Shown: positions 1 through 10,472 of the stretch, piece after piece
Numbering within the stretch: the first letter of the stretch is position 1
Layout of the letters: each line of letters starts with the position of its first letter
Origin: Diplocarpon mali
Lineage: Eukaryota > Ascomycota > Leotiomycetes > Helotiales > Drepanopezizaceae
Reading direction: 5' to 3'
NCBI GenBank assembly: GCA_024741835.1
Contig: JAENRP010000071.1
Location: forward strand, 136,043-174,513
Length of the DNA stretch: 38,471 bases
Program-made: the position numbers and the translations under genes
Notes under the pieces: generated by a model
What the model was told of the DNA's origin: nothing
What the model saw: only the letters and a program-made list of their open reading frames with translations
The model's database searches: none

Positions 1-1478
1 CCAACCGCTGGATTGGGGACTGGATTGTTATCATTGCGGTGGCTACTGTATTAGAAGCAGCACAACCATGGAATGAATGCCTTCAGAAACCTACACAGTA
101 CCAGTACATAGCACCATACTTTGGGCTGAGACGACCTTACTCGTACGGAGGTATTCCCGGCGTCTTGGACTTCAAGTCCGGTGGATCGGGACCAGGGCGA
201 AAAGCAGGAACTCCGACCATTCAGGATAACAAGCGAGGTAGGCCGAACGCTCTTAAACCTTAACACCAGCTGTACCGGTCCAAACAAAGTATCAGTGCTT
301 CAGAGTTTGCTGGGGCGCATACTTTGCAAAGTAGATTGTTTTTCTTTTCTTGCAATTTCGAGTGTAGTGGAGCAGCTTCCTCGCTATTCGGCTCTCGTCA
401 CTGGGTTGTCGAAAGCAAATGCTCCTTTCCCCAGCGCTGGAATACCATTCGGTAGGTTTTGGGATTCACCGTACGCGAGAAAGAAGAAATCGGGAGTACA
501 GCGACTTTCCTCTCCCCCATGTCAACAAGGGGGGGGGGCCCTGGGAACTCCGAACTTCAACGCCGTGAAAGTCTTGCAATTCTCATTAACAATTGAGAAG
601 TAGGAGAAGCATCGTATTTCTAATTGGTTTACCATCGCAGCGGTTACAAGATTCCCGGAATTCTTCGTATGTTGTGGTTCATTTGCAAGGGAAAAGCGTT
701 GGTACTGGGAAAAACAGGGGGGGGCGAAAGATGACCGTTGTAACACCGTGGACGGAGGTACAGGTGTACAGCGGTTGACTATGGTAACCTGTGTAGGATA
801 TGGGATAAATTAGCAGGTTGGACGCTCATGTTATCGAGGGAACATTCGATATCGTGAGTCGCCTATGATTCAAACTCACCTTTGGATTCTTTAGAGTTGA
901 AAATATGTCGTCCACGCCTGCAAAGGCACCTACTCTACGTCCTCCGGTGCTCGAGCCTTATAGCCGAGATCCAAGAGCTCTAGGATCTCCCCGACGGCGT
1001 CAAGAGAAAAGGGGCTTCCCTATTCAGGCCCACGGATTCCCGTGCGAACAAGTGTCAAGTAGATACTCCGCTTTTGGGTTCGACGGCCCAACTTCTCGGC
1101 CCTCCGAACTGACAGCTAACCGCTGTAGCTCCGTACCTTGTGCTCCTGCGGGAGATTTTCTCCGATCCCTTGCCTTTTTTTCAGGTACTCTGAATCCTGA
1201 GTTCGAGAGGAAAGTCAATCCCAACTCCAACCTTTCAATCCGAAATGCTCAGTCGTCGTCGCCTAACATCCCTGGTCATTAGAGTTGGCACGATAAGTCC
1301 GTACTGGGGCGCGTACGTCAGGCCATTGTGGTATCCGTGCCGCCAGGAAGTCTGCTTCAATCCGATCAACCCAAATCAGTCCGACTATCCAGGCCAGGCC
1401 AGATTCAGGTCGGTCCGGTCCATTCCAGCCCGGGCCGACCTCCCGTTCTAAAAATGACGGGCTCTGATGAGAGTTTCG
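1..1478. other. No convincing gene
   Basis: Only short overlapping reading frames occur here on both strands, without recognisable domains or consistent splice signals. A G-run sits near 529-538 and another near 717-724. The longest forward frame (905-1282) has an ATG but an unremarkable Pro/Arg/Ser-rich composition. I see no supported gene. Confidence 0.5.
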
Positions 1479-1620
1479 TTGGACTCGTCCGTCTGGTTCG
1501 ACTCGTCCGTCTGGTTCGACTCGTCCGTCTGGTTCGACTCGTCCGTCTGGTTCGACTCGTCCGTCTGGTTCGACTCGTCCGTCTGGTTCGACTCGACCCT
1601 CTGGTTCGACTCGTCCCTCT
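1479..1620. repeat. 18-bp minisatellite, about 8 units
   Basis: An 18-bp unit (consensus GTCTGGTTCGACTCGTCC) is repeated head to tail about eight times; the last units carry single-base changes (GACCCT, CCCT). Because 18 is a multiple of 3, the array stays open in several frames on both strands and makes spurious low-complexity ORFs (VRLVRL, SVWFD, GRVEPD, TDESNQ). No flanking feature shows that any of them is translated. Confidence 0.9.
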
Positions 1621-1872
1621 TTTTTGAGCCATTCCAAGGTGAGCATTTCCGATGCCGATAGGATATGGGAAGCCTTGATGGTGTGTCTCCAGACCGTGCG
1701 AGGAGGCTCCTTGGCAGGCAAACCAGGCGCGTGGTGGCCGGTCGCAAGAGCAATATGTGCCGTGCCGAAGCGACGGGAGAATTGCAGGTGGTTTGTCGAG
1801 AATATGGCAGAGTAAGGCACTGAATGCATCTTGGCGGTGTTGGGTAGAGATGCAGCTGCGTCCCGCATTTCT

Positions 1873-1966
1873 ACCCAACATCCACACCCACATCCACATC
1901 CATCCCCATCCCCATCCACATTCACATCCATCCACATCCACATTCACATCCATATCCACACATCTC
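1873..1966. repeat. CA/CATC-rich low-complexity tract
   Basis: An imperfect array of CCACAT, CATCCA and CCCCAT hexamer-like units on the + strand (GT/GATG on the other). It is a simple-sequence tract about 250 bp downstream of the 18-bp minisatellite, and it creates artificial His/Pro-rich and Trp/Met-rich frames. Confidence 0.85.
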
Positions 1967-2134
1967 CGATCCAACATCAAACATCCAACCTCCACCACCC
2001 AGACAACCCCTACATATCTACGTAACAATCGTCCGCTTCCTTGCTTTCCCGTCACCCCCCATTGCATTCCGGCCCGACCACGACCACGGCCTTGATTCGC
2101 CAACCACGCCAGATACACGTCGTATTCCCCAATG

Positions 2135-2180
2135 TCGCTCTTTGCTCTTCGCTCTTTGCTCTTCGGTCTCCGCTCTTCGC
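2135..2180. repeat. Short CTCTTTGCTCTTCG repeats
   Basis: The motif GCTCTTTGCTCTTCG occurs twice in tandem and is followed by diverged copies (GTCTCCGCTCTTCG). It is a small imperfect repeat of about 15 bp per unit in a region without genes. Confidence 0.7.
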
Positions 2181-2426
2181 TGGCAGTTGGGCGTCGCATG
2201 CCCTGACAACCACCCCAAGTGCAGTGATCCTTCGTTCGACTCGTAATACGCTCGCTACAGAGTCACGACCATGGACCCATGCAATCTGATGAAATGTTGC
2301 TTCATTTCGCCGACCCAGCTTCGGGATCTTCTCCTTTCCGATTCCTGCGCCTTTGCGTCATCTGCCTCTGGTCGACCATCCTGCGTATGGGGCCCGTAAT
2401 CCTGCTGCTGCTGGAAAAAACACTTC

Positions 2427-2467
2427 CGTCGTGCAGCTCTGTCGTGCAGCTCTGTTGTGCAGCTCTG
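2427..2467. repeat. Triplicated 13-bp direct repeat
   Basis: The motif CGTGCAGCTCTGT appears three times in tandem (the third copy starts TTGTGC). It lies in the gene-free stretch downstream of the polymerase eta gene. Confidence 0.75.
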
Positions 2468-2869
2468 GCGTGTCGGCCTTGGACCGTGAAGCAGCACTCC
2501 GGGTGTGGCGAGAAAGCTGCACCCAGCCGCCAATTGGCGCCTCATAGGGTGTGAGAGTATGATCAGCCGCATGGATCAACTCGACGCATTTTCATCGTGG
2601 CATTTCTGTTGCTTCACATCTGACCAGAGACACGTCTAGGTCGGTCTTGAGCTCGCACTTCTCACTCTGCTACCGCCAAGATACTGCAAACATGTGAACC
2701 GCGGGGAGTCGTTGGATGCGGGTCAGACTTGGAAAAATTTGTCGTAGTCTACACAGTAACTTCTACGTGCTGATCCAGATCCATTCCCTGCGATGGAGAA
2801 GCGAGCCGCAGGACTTGTGACTCGTCACGGTGGGGAGACACACAAGGAGCTTCCAAGTGAAGGAGGAAT

Positions 2870-5576
2870 TCATCCAAAGGCCAGTTTCCTCTGCCCTTTC
2901 TCGGGCTGACCTCGACCAGCCTTCTTTTTGTTGACATTTCCTGCCGACTGTTTGCCACTTGACCCTTGCGCTGAGCCCGTTGCTGGCTGGGCTGTCCGTC
3001 CGCGTTCTTCATCTTGAAGATCCTTCGCAAAGTGCCAGTCATGATGACTATGCAATGCAGCCGCAGATTCGAGGGCCTGCTTGCAACGAGTGCATACAAA
3101 ATCTGTTACGCGGGACCGTGGCGCCTCTTTCCCGGCTGGAAGCAGGCTTTCCTCATGTGATTTGGCTGCGCCGTTGAAAGGTGCCTCGTTGAAAGGAGGC
3201 AGGGAGATTGATGCCCCTTGGGATCTATCATCGCCGTCTTGTCCGGCTAGCTGCACCTCTGTACAACAGTTTCGGGCTTCAAAGTCCTCGTCGTGCTCCT
3301 CAGTGCTGTCTGTCTTGACGAGAAATTTATGGATCCCTGCCGATGCATCGACTCGTCGTCTTTTCTCAGGCCTGCCTGGAAGCAGCTCCACCGCATCCGG
3401 TTCCTTGGCACTTGCATGTAATGCTTTAGCTTCATCACCCTTCAGCAGAAAGGCACCTATCCCCATGTTACCAATCACCCCATCCTCGAACCCGCCGACG
3501 CTAAGGCTAAGGTTAGCGCAAGGCCACGCCCTGGCCTCTAGTATTATTTGCCCTAGGAGGTTCCTAGCAAGTTCAAAAAGCCCAACTTCATCGATCTTCT
3601 TTCCTAGAGAAATCGGTGCTTGCCGGGATTTGGTTTGGCCGCCAGAACGGTGATGCAGGTTCATCGTCTTTGGTCTTCTCTTGTTCTCCAAAACACCTTC
3701 TTCAACCAATCGAGAATATATGTCTGCTGCGAAAATACGAAGCCAACGATGAGCTTGTTCTGGCGTGTTGATACTGGGCCGGAACGACTTTGCCGAAAGC
3801 ATCGACTTGATTGCAGTCCGACTGTTCACCTGAAAACCGAATTAGCAGAGGCCAGATGTTAGGCGCCATCAACGGATACCGGAGATGACAACAGTATCTG
3901 GAGATCAATACTTCACAAGACTCTTGACCACGGATAATCTCATGGACCCATGTACCCGTATCGTCCCCTAGTTTCTGCTTCAATTGCTCAATGGGTACTG
4001 CCAAGAGGTCCTTGACTTGATCGGTTTTGAAAGTAGCCGTCAGACTATCGCCTAATTTGCCTCCCAGGCCACCTGTTTGGATTGTCAGCACAGGAGGAAG
4101 CATAACAGTGATCCTGGCAGTTTGGTGCATTGCCCAGAACCCGGACACCTGTTAGAGATGTAACTCGTCATTGAATTGGGAGGGGCTGACGTGCGTATCT
4201 TAGTAAACTTGAACCCCGAAAGAAAGTGCTGAACCGCTCGGTTTCGTATGATAGTTTGTTGATTGGGCTTTTTGTGAGCTGAGCCCAACTATCTCGACAT
4301 CAGTCTACATTTCTCCGGCTACCCCGACCCAATACCCGCGTTGGGTTGTATCATTATGGGCTGGAGATTCCACTTACCTTGGCTATCATCTTATTTTGCC
4401 CAATCCCACCAGAGCAGGTGTACCTGAGATGCTTTCGGACAGCAGCGCGAACGTCCCTAACTATTTCAGAGCCAATGAGAATAGCTATATCGTCCCAGTC
4501 AGGGTCGTCCTCTTCTGTTTGGTCGGCATCTAAATCAACCAAAGCATCTGCTTTCCAGTCTAGTCTAGATTGCGGTCGACATTAGCGAGTGTGTACCCAA
4601 GCGTGGCAAAGTAGAGATCTGAATGTCAGTGGCATGAATGCCTGAGGCCTGCAAGGTAAAGCTCCCAGGTCTGCTACAGATATGGTGCCTGACCGACTTC
4701 ACGTTCCCACGTTATCCATGCTGGATTGGTTTCTGGGCTGTCGACCGTGACTTGGATTGAGGCGATTAAGCCCAATCGAGCAAAATAATGTCAAATGCTT
4801 ACATGCGGTAAGGTGCATGAATTCGGTGAAGATATGTGGCTAGGCGCCTCGAGAACAATAGACATGTACTCACACAGTAGTTGGCGGTAACGGCAGAAAC
4901 TCCGATAGATCGTCATAAGGCGCTGGCCCCCTTAATTCCTCGAACCGCTCCAATAATGTAGCATGGACTTGTGCTGAAAGATCCATGAATACCTCGTCAA
5001 TGCTCGCCTTTTCAACCTTTCTTAACTTCTCTGGCAAAGCCTCCTTGATACACTGTAGAATCCTGCGAGACTGCAGGCGGTATGGGTCTAGGGAAACTTT
5101 GTGCGTAGACATATTGTTGGCGGCATCGTCGTGATAGGCCCATTTCTCGTCGCCTTCCCGCCACGTTGCTACGTGCTGCAACAAGATATCCGGACAGAGC
5201 TTCTTCGCTTCGATCGGAGTAACATGGCGTGCCAAACCAAATTCGCGCGCGGGATAGTTGATTGCTATGAGGCCTTGCCTATAGTTCCGTATTAGCCTCT
5301 GGTCATATCTTTGAGTGATCCGGGGAAGCAGCCTAAATAGATCACCTCATACCATTGCTGCACGGCCAAAGGCTGGTCTTCCTTGATGCCGAGTCTGACC
5401 ATCTCGCACTGAGCATAAAAAGCATCAAGATCCACATGCGCAATAACCCGCAGCGGACAACTGGTCGAGGATACAGCCATCTGCGACAATTGTCGGTACG
5501 TGAACCTCGACTTCTTCCTGCGATACTCGATCGCAGAAAGCGGAGAAGACGCCTGGAATACTTGAGATGAAGACAT
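2870..5576 (-). CDS. RAD30: DNA polymerase eta (Rad30-like, Y family)
   Basis: Translesion DNA polymerase that copies past UV dimers at stalled forks in the nucleus. Six exons give 676 aa: 5576-5353, 5278-4874, 4564-4378, 4288-4195, 4072-3912, 3829-2870. The catalytic acidic residues are visible in HVDLDAFYAQ (about 47-56) and SIDEVF (about 167-172). The palm and little finger follow (NKMIAK, KKPNQQT, LGGKLGD, SMLSAKSFRP). A UBZ-type ubiquitin-binding zinc finger (CTRC with His pairs, about 600-630) and a C-terminal PIP-like QRKLAF (about 670-675) would recruit it to ubiquitinated PCNA. Length is usual for fungi. Introns 1, 2, 3 and 5 are GT-AG; intron 2 is long (309 nt); intron 4 keeps frame and conserved sequence only with a GC donor. 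The start suits the family (SRFTYRQL then SCPLRVIAH). Divergent from the gene at 5985. Identification is firm; exon borders are my reading. Confidence 0.93.
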
Positions 5577-5984
5577 TGCATCTGCTGTTGGGTCGTGGGT
5601 TTGGAAAAGGTAAAGGCTTCACGGGGGCACCAACACGCGTCCTGATGTCAAAAATTCTCGAGTGCTGCGCGGAAGCAATTACAGAGGCTACTGCGTCATG
5701 TTTATCATCGTATGATGTACCTGAAGCTGCATCGCATCGTAGCCAGATTTCTGTAGTTGCGAGTGTTCACCACCTCGTCGGTCTTCACTGAGTAGTACGG
5801 GAGAAGTTGGGAAGACGCGTTTTGAGTCGCGTTGAAACACAAGCGCCAAATCATGATGTCGTCATACACGTAAGTACCCTCGTGACAACTCTTTTCCGAT
5901 CACTCTTTTTACACCACAGTATTTATGTAATTTCCACAGAATCGGGGGCTCCATTCTCCTACTACACCGGTCTCTGATCCTCGA
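5577..5984. promoter_or_regulatory. Divergent intergenic region
   Basis: About 408 bp separates the start codons of polymerase eta (minus) and the hypothetical gene at 5985 (plus), so it should contain both promoters and 5' UTRs. Pyrimidine-rich stretches occur near 5885-5985. No specific factor site is claimed. Confidence 0.45.
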
Positions 5985-6764
5985 ATGTCTTTGCTATCTC
6001 TCTTTCGCAATCCAGGTGTTCTTGGCGCTTTCCATGTTACGACTCTTCTCGGCATTGGTACGAGTACGTATCTACTACGTTCTCACATGATAGAGCTCTC
6101 GGAAGATCACGAAGCAAGAATGGTATGTCTACCGCAGGCTTTTTGTTCTGACCTACTTCCACGGACAACTTTATCAGCTGGGCATGATATCGAATCGCTT
6201 CCTCCAGTCTTCACCACATGGAGAGATCTAGACTCCAAATAAAGCGAGTGTGCGGGTGGTTTGGTCACCACATCTCCCGGGTATTTCGCATCTTGTTGAA
6301 AAGAGGATTCGCGATAGTGTCACTGATTCAGAGGACTTTTATTATTTTCACATGTCTCAATTGGTATGAGATCTGACGGTTATCATCAACAGGATGAGCT
6401 CGAGGGGACGCTCAGAGGACATATCGGTCTAATCGAAGAGGCTCTGGACAGGCTCGAAGGCAAGGGGACAGAAGCAGACCGTGGGAAGAAGATGTGGGTT
6501 GAGATGCGGGGGCTCACAATTCGGTCAAGTGTTGACAGCCTGCAGGAACGGTTACTATGGGAAGCGAGCCAGAGACGACAAAGCGAAGTAACATGCCTAA
6601 TATCAGATGGCAAACTCGTGTGCTGTCGTACTACACGAAATTTCCAGGCGATGCTTTTTTATACACTGGAAATGAAATGTGATTTGACGTTTCCAAGAGC
6701 GGCTGCAACTCCGTTGCACATTGTGGCGTGTCGTCGACGTCGTGCGGACCTGGTGTGGTATTGA
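5985..6764 (+). CDS. Hypothetical protein, N-terminal membrane segment and coiled coil
   Basis: I do not recognise this family. Exon 1 (5985-6122) encodes MSLLSLFRNPGVLGAFHV and a hydrophobic stretch, ending at a GTATGT donor. Reading on from the acceptor at 6230-6231, exon 2 (from 6232) has a coding look (SVRVVWSPHLPGISHLVEKR). Exon 3 (from 6393) is helical and charged (LIEEALDRLEG, SSVDSLQERLLWEASQRR). Joining exons 2 and 3 in frame needs either a 29-nt intron (6364-6392, GTATGA..CAACAG) or a 74-nt intron (6319-6392, GTCACT donor). With the 29-nt version the protein is about 213 aa. The last 50 residues after RRQSE look less coding-like, so the 3' end may be wrong. A single N-terminal membrane span followed by helices suggests an organelle or membrane protein; that is inference only. 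Confidence 0.5.
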
Positions 6765-7130
6765 GGCTCCAAGAGCAGATCATTGAGTCGGCACAAGCGA
6801 GTCCAAATCCTCTACATGGGTTTTTCACCCTTCATCTCAAACAGAAATCCGCTTGCAGCCGCAGCTTCTCCAGTTCACCTAGGCAGCCTGACTCTCACAT
6901 TGCATCTTGTTACGTCAATGCATCCTCCACCTATCAGTTACTGACCTTGTCGGGTTGTCAATTCAATATCAGTTTGGAGCGCCCCCGGATAGGTAGGCTT
7001 AGCTCTCGCAAACCAAGGTAAAGAGCAAGTCCCCTCAGCCGACTTATGGTCAAGCCAGAAACACATGCTGGATCGAAGAGGGGATCAACTATGCTAGCAC
7101 AATGGCTCGTGGTCCATGATTTGTTTTTTG
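6765..7130. other. No gene seen
   Basis: Between the hypothetical gene ending at 6764 and the possible membrane-protein remnant I find only short frames without domain signals. Confidence 0.4.
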
Positions 7131-8102
7131 TCACGCAAATCTTACCTGTATCCCCATTTTTGGCAAGGACAAAGACATCCGACTCGGAGAGGCTGTCAGT
7201 TCTAGGCGCAGAAGCAAGGCTCGGAGGTGTGTCAGTATGAAATGGTTAACAGGGCATGCTCTCCACCACCAGCACTTCATCCGGCACAAGATATATGCTG
7301 CCACTGTTTGAATATTATGTACGAAAGGGCTCTCGGTCTCGCGTCTGGACCCCGCATAAGCCACCTCACACCAGTAGTGATCCGCCATTTTACGACCTAG
7401 AGAGGAACCCCGAATAACGTCCTTTGGCGAAAGACCTGGCTATATTATATTTGAAGGGTTTCAGGCTTGGAGCCCGGTCCCGTGGGTGCCAAATCGTCCT
7501 TGAGACTATTACTTTCGATAATACCATGGACCACAGGCCAACCGTCGAACAGCAGAACAGAGCGATCGCAACGAGCTGACCTCGAGGATACAACAAATCC
7601 AATGAAAACAGTGTTTACCAGCCAAAACATCCCATTATTCCCAGGAATTTCTCGCGAGACTTCACCCGACTCCCTGATCATCGCATCAACCTTCCACCAT
7701 GGGCAGCTACACCAATTTCACCTTGCCGAAGACCAGCTAGCTCCATGACTGGCAAGCTTTCGGTTTCTAGAGCACTGCAACATAGTTCAGTGGATTTCAG
7801 TAGAACTTTGCGCCACAGCCACAACGTAGTGCAAGATATATCAAATTTGTAAAAAGTTCTGCGGAAACCAGCGAGAGGTGATACCAGAAAAAGATGGGTA
7901 TCATTGCCCCGGTTATGATCCTGTATATACGAAGTGCAAACATTGCGCACCGGCTGAGCACCGGCTGAGCACCAGACTTTATGTTGACCGGCGCGGATGC
8001 CTGTTCCCCTACCAGACCGAGCCAGAAGACACCAGATCCAGCACAGCATGCCTGGATCATGGAAACTCTCCCAGTGCACACGTCCTGTGATGTTGCGCTC
8101 AA
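7131..8102 (-). pseudogene. Possible decayed or multi-exon membrane-protein gene
   Basis: Reading the minus strand, several adjacent frames contain membrane-like segments. From 8102 there is GVFWLGLVGE and then IYRIITGAMIPIFFWYHLSL with AELFTNLIYLAL before a stop near 7797. In 7681-7390 two overlapping frames carry MFWLVNTVFIGFVV and QLVAIALFCCSTVGLWSMVL; moving from one to the other needs a frameshift or splice. A Trp/Cys-rich frame follows at 7388-7131. I could not join these into one open chain with good splice sites, so this may be a degenerate gene or an unusual intron structure. No family is recognised. A 12-bp duplication (GCACCGGCTGAG) at 7947-7970 lies inside. Confidence 0.25.
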
Positions 8103-8573
8103 GCGTTGCTATATATCACCTATACTGTTCATGATCCCAGGTTGACCTTTATCTCCGACTACCAGCGCGGTCAAATAAATTCTTGTTGGTTATGGTACCT
8201 TGAGGTCCCTAGTTCTAGTTACAGTGGCAACAAAAGGCCACAGTACTCTCGTCATGGACTACAGGGCGACTTCCTACTTGTTGCTGGCGCCATCTGGGAA
8301 GGAACAAGCCCTCAACTGAGAGTCTCGAGACTGTCTCCAGGGATACTTTGGCTTTGGGCATCATCATCACTTAACACTTCAACATCGCAAAACGCTGCAC
8401 AGTATCCGCTACACCGTCATTCGCTAACCAGTTCATCGCTTCGTCGATCGTTAACAAGCTGTATCCAGCTATTATCAGTCGCTAGGTCTCAGTCTCTGCA
8501 TCCGAAAGTCCCGAACGTCGCATCTGTACACTTCTCTGGACGCAAAGACTTCTTGTGACATTATTCACCTCCA

Positions 8574-9906
8574 ATGTTCCATATACCATCGGCCACAGTC
8601 CAAGTAGCACCTCCCATTTCAGCGGACGCCAATCCTACCACTCCTGAGGCGTCGACTGCTGGTTCTGCCGCTATCCACCGGCATACCATCCCTGATATAT
8701 GCTGCATGAGTACATCCACGAGCGATATCTCGTGTGGAGGCGGAGATCCAGTGAAGTCAGATACAGTTGCTCACGACATTATTAGAGTTGGCAACCTGAG
8801 GGTCCGCAGGACGGGCGCTAGAGGCATTATCGACAGGCTGTTCCACAATCTGAAATGTGATGTCGGTACAAAAACCCTCGACTCAGGCCAAGCCGGTAGT
8901 GTTCTTGCGGTGAGGAGACGAATCGGGGATCAAACAAATCTTGTGGCAGTGAAGAATTTTGACCACAACAAGGGAGACAACAAGAAATGGTCCCGCGCGG
9001 AATTTGAAGAGCGGGCCAAGGTAGAATTTCGCTTCTCCAAAAGTCTGAATCACCCGAATATAGTAAAATTCATCGAGCAGGGTCGGAGCACTGACTACAG
9101 CATCTGCTTGGTAATGGAACTATCTCATGGCGGCTCGCTAGCCAAATACGTCAAAAGTCGGCCGGAGGAAAGGCTTCTTCAGCCTGAGGCTGACTGCTTC
9201 TTCAAGCAGCTGATGACGGGTTTAAAGTTTCTCCATGATCAGGTCAGTATGTTCCGTTCATACTTGTTCCAGAACTTCTAACACGAAGACAGGATATCGT
9301 CCACAGGGACTTGAAGTTGAATAACCTGGTACTGGATATCAGCGGTCTGCTGAAAATAACCGATTTTGGACTCAGCAATCGTCTTCCTGGTCCGCATGTT
9401 GAGCCATGGGAAAGAAGGAAGTTTAAAGCAAGGCCCTACGATACAGAGGAGTGGGGTGTAGTCCGCGGAACTACCTATTTCCATGCGTATGATCCGTTTA
9501 ATCCCGGGGGCACAAGATACGCACTGAAGCCCATGGATATTTGGGCCACTGGCTTGATCTATATGGGGATGCGGCAGGGCATCCTACGATGGCGTGTACC
9601 ACGGCGGGTCGGGGGTACCCATCTACTTACGGAAGTACCTGAGGAAATTATATTTTGGCTATGTCCTCACTCAGACGGTTGGTATACATTGAGTGATATC
9701 GATAGTCTAACGGTAAGGGTCAGCTACAGATTTCGCCATTGAATCAGCTGACTTCACAGGAACATACCCGCACCCTACTCTATCACATCCTCGATCCCGA
9801 CCCAACAGCTCGGTACACTGTCGAGCAGGTCTTGGAGGACGAGTGGGTGGATAACATAGAAGTCTGTACAGCGGTACAAGAAGCGATACGAACATGCGAA
9901 GAATAG
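8574..9906 (+). CDS. Ser/Thr protein kinase, HAL/NPR1-like
   Basis: Three exons (8574-9242, 9293-9712, 9760-9906) with GT-AG introns of 50 and 47 nt encode 411 aa. After a Ser/Thr/Pro-rich N-terminus the kinase domain starts near residue 95: Gly-rich loop SGQAGSV, VAVK lysine (about 127), alpha-C Glu (about 151), HRDLKLNN (227-234) and DFG (247-249). The C-lobe pattern (MDIWATGLIYMGMR, ILRWRVP, ILDPDPTARYTVEQVL, EWVDNIEVC) resembles the fungal HAL4/HAL5/NPR1 group, which controls nutrient and ion transporters. The activation segment is odd: an inserted basic stretch follows DFGLSNR, and GTTYFHAYDPF stands where CGSxPYIAPE is expected, so no APE motif is visible. It may be a rapidly evolving paralogue. 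The ATG at 8574 opens the exon frame; a later start is possible. Confidence 0.85.
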
Positions 9907-10460
9907 CCATACTTTCACTGGCTTTGCTAGTTGTCTTTGCAATGCAGCGTTGATTTACATGGCTAATTGTCTCCTTAAGCGAAGTCCCAAGTGGATCTCC
10001 TCGCCTACGATGTGAAGTGTGGGTGCCGTCAAACTACTCCGTGATATGTGATAGCATTCATTTTGACAGTACCTTCGTACTTTGGATATTAACGTGTCAC
10101 TAAATGGGCAACAAAATGAGACGCCAGAGAGATGATGAGGGTTTAGGAGGAAGTCATTACATACGTCCACATGGACATAAGGCAAAAGCATCACAACAGA
10201 CCATGGAGGAGCTTCTGCAAATAAGCACTAGTCGACACAACTAATCGACAAACGCTACTCAGGTCGATAAACTCCAATAAACGTATACGCTGTACTCCAC
10301 TCCAAGATCTGCTCTTGATCTGCTCTTGTAATTAGTCTGCCCTGTCAATGTGGCAAGAACTTAAAGATGTTCCAGTAACCTGAACAACTCAATGTTCTGA
10401 TCCTAGCTTTATCTCAGTTATGAGCCCCATCGTAAGCTCAGGCATGAAACCTGCCTCCAC
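9907..10460. other. No gene seen
   Basis: This gap after the kinase shows only short frames in both directions. It presumably carries the kinase 3' UTR. Nothing else is supported. Confidence 0.5.
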
Positions 10461-10472
10461 TTGGGTAACCGA

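Larger units (their letters stand above)
1621..2869. other. Gene-free stretch, 3' side of polymerase eta
   Basis: Apart from the simple repeats listed separately I see no gene. Open frames here are short or are artefacts of the repeats. The part next to 2870 must hold the 3' UTR and polyadenylation region of the minus-strand polymerase eta gene. Confidence 0.5.

Noticed and set aside
905..1282. 125-residue + frame starting MSSTPAKAPTLRPP
   Set aside because: Has an ATG but no domain, splice signals or coding-like pattern beyond length.
1479..1620. Possible CRISPR-like array
   Set aside because: Repeats are directly adjacent with no unique spacers, and the genome is eukaryotic; it is a minisatellite.
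1263..2199. Minus-strand frames of 226 and 264 residues with GRVEPD or SRTRRT repeats
   Set aside because: Produced by the 18-bp minisatellite and the CATC tract; no splice or domain evidence.
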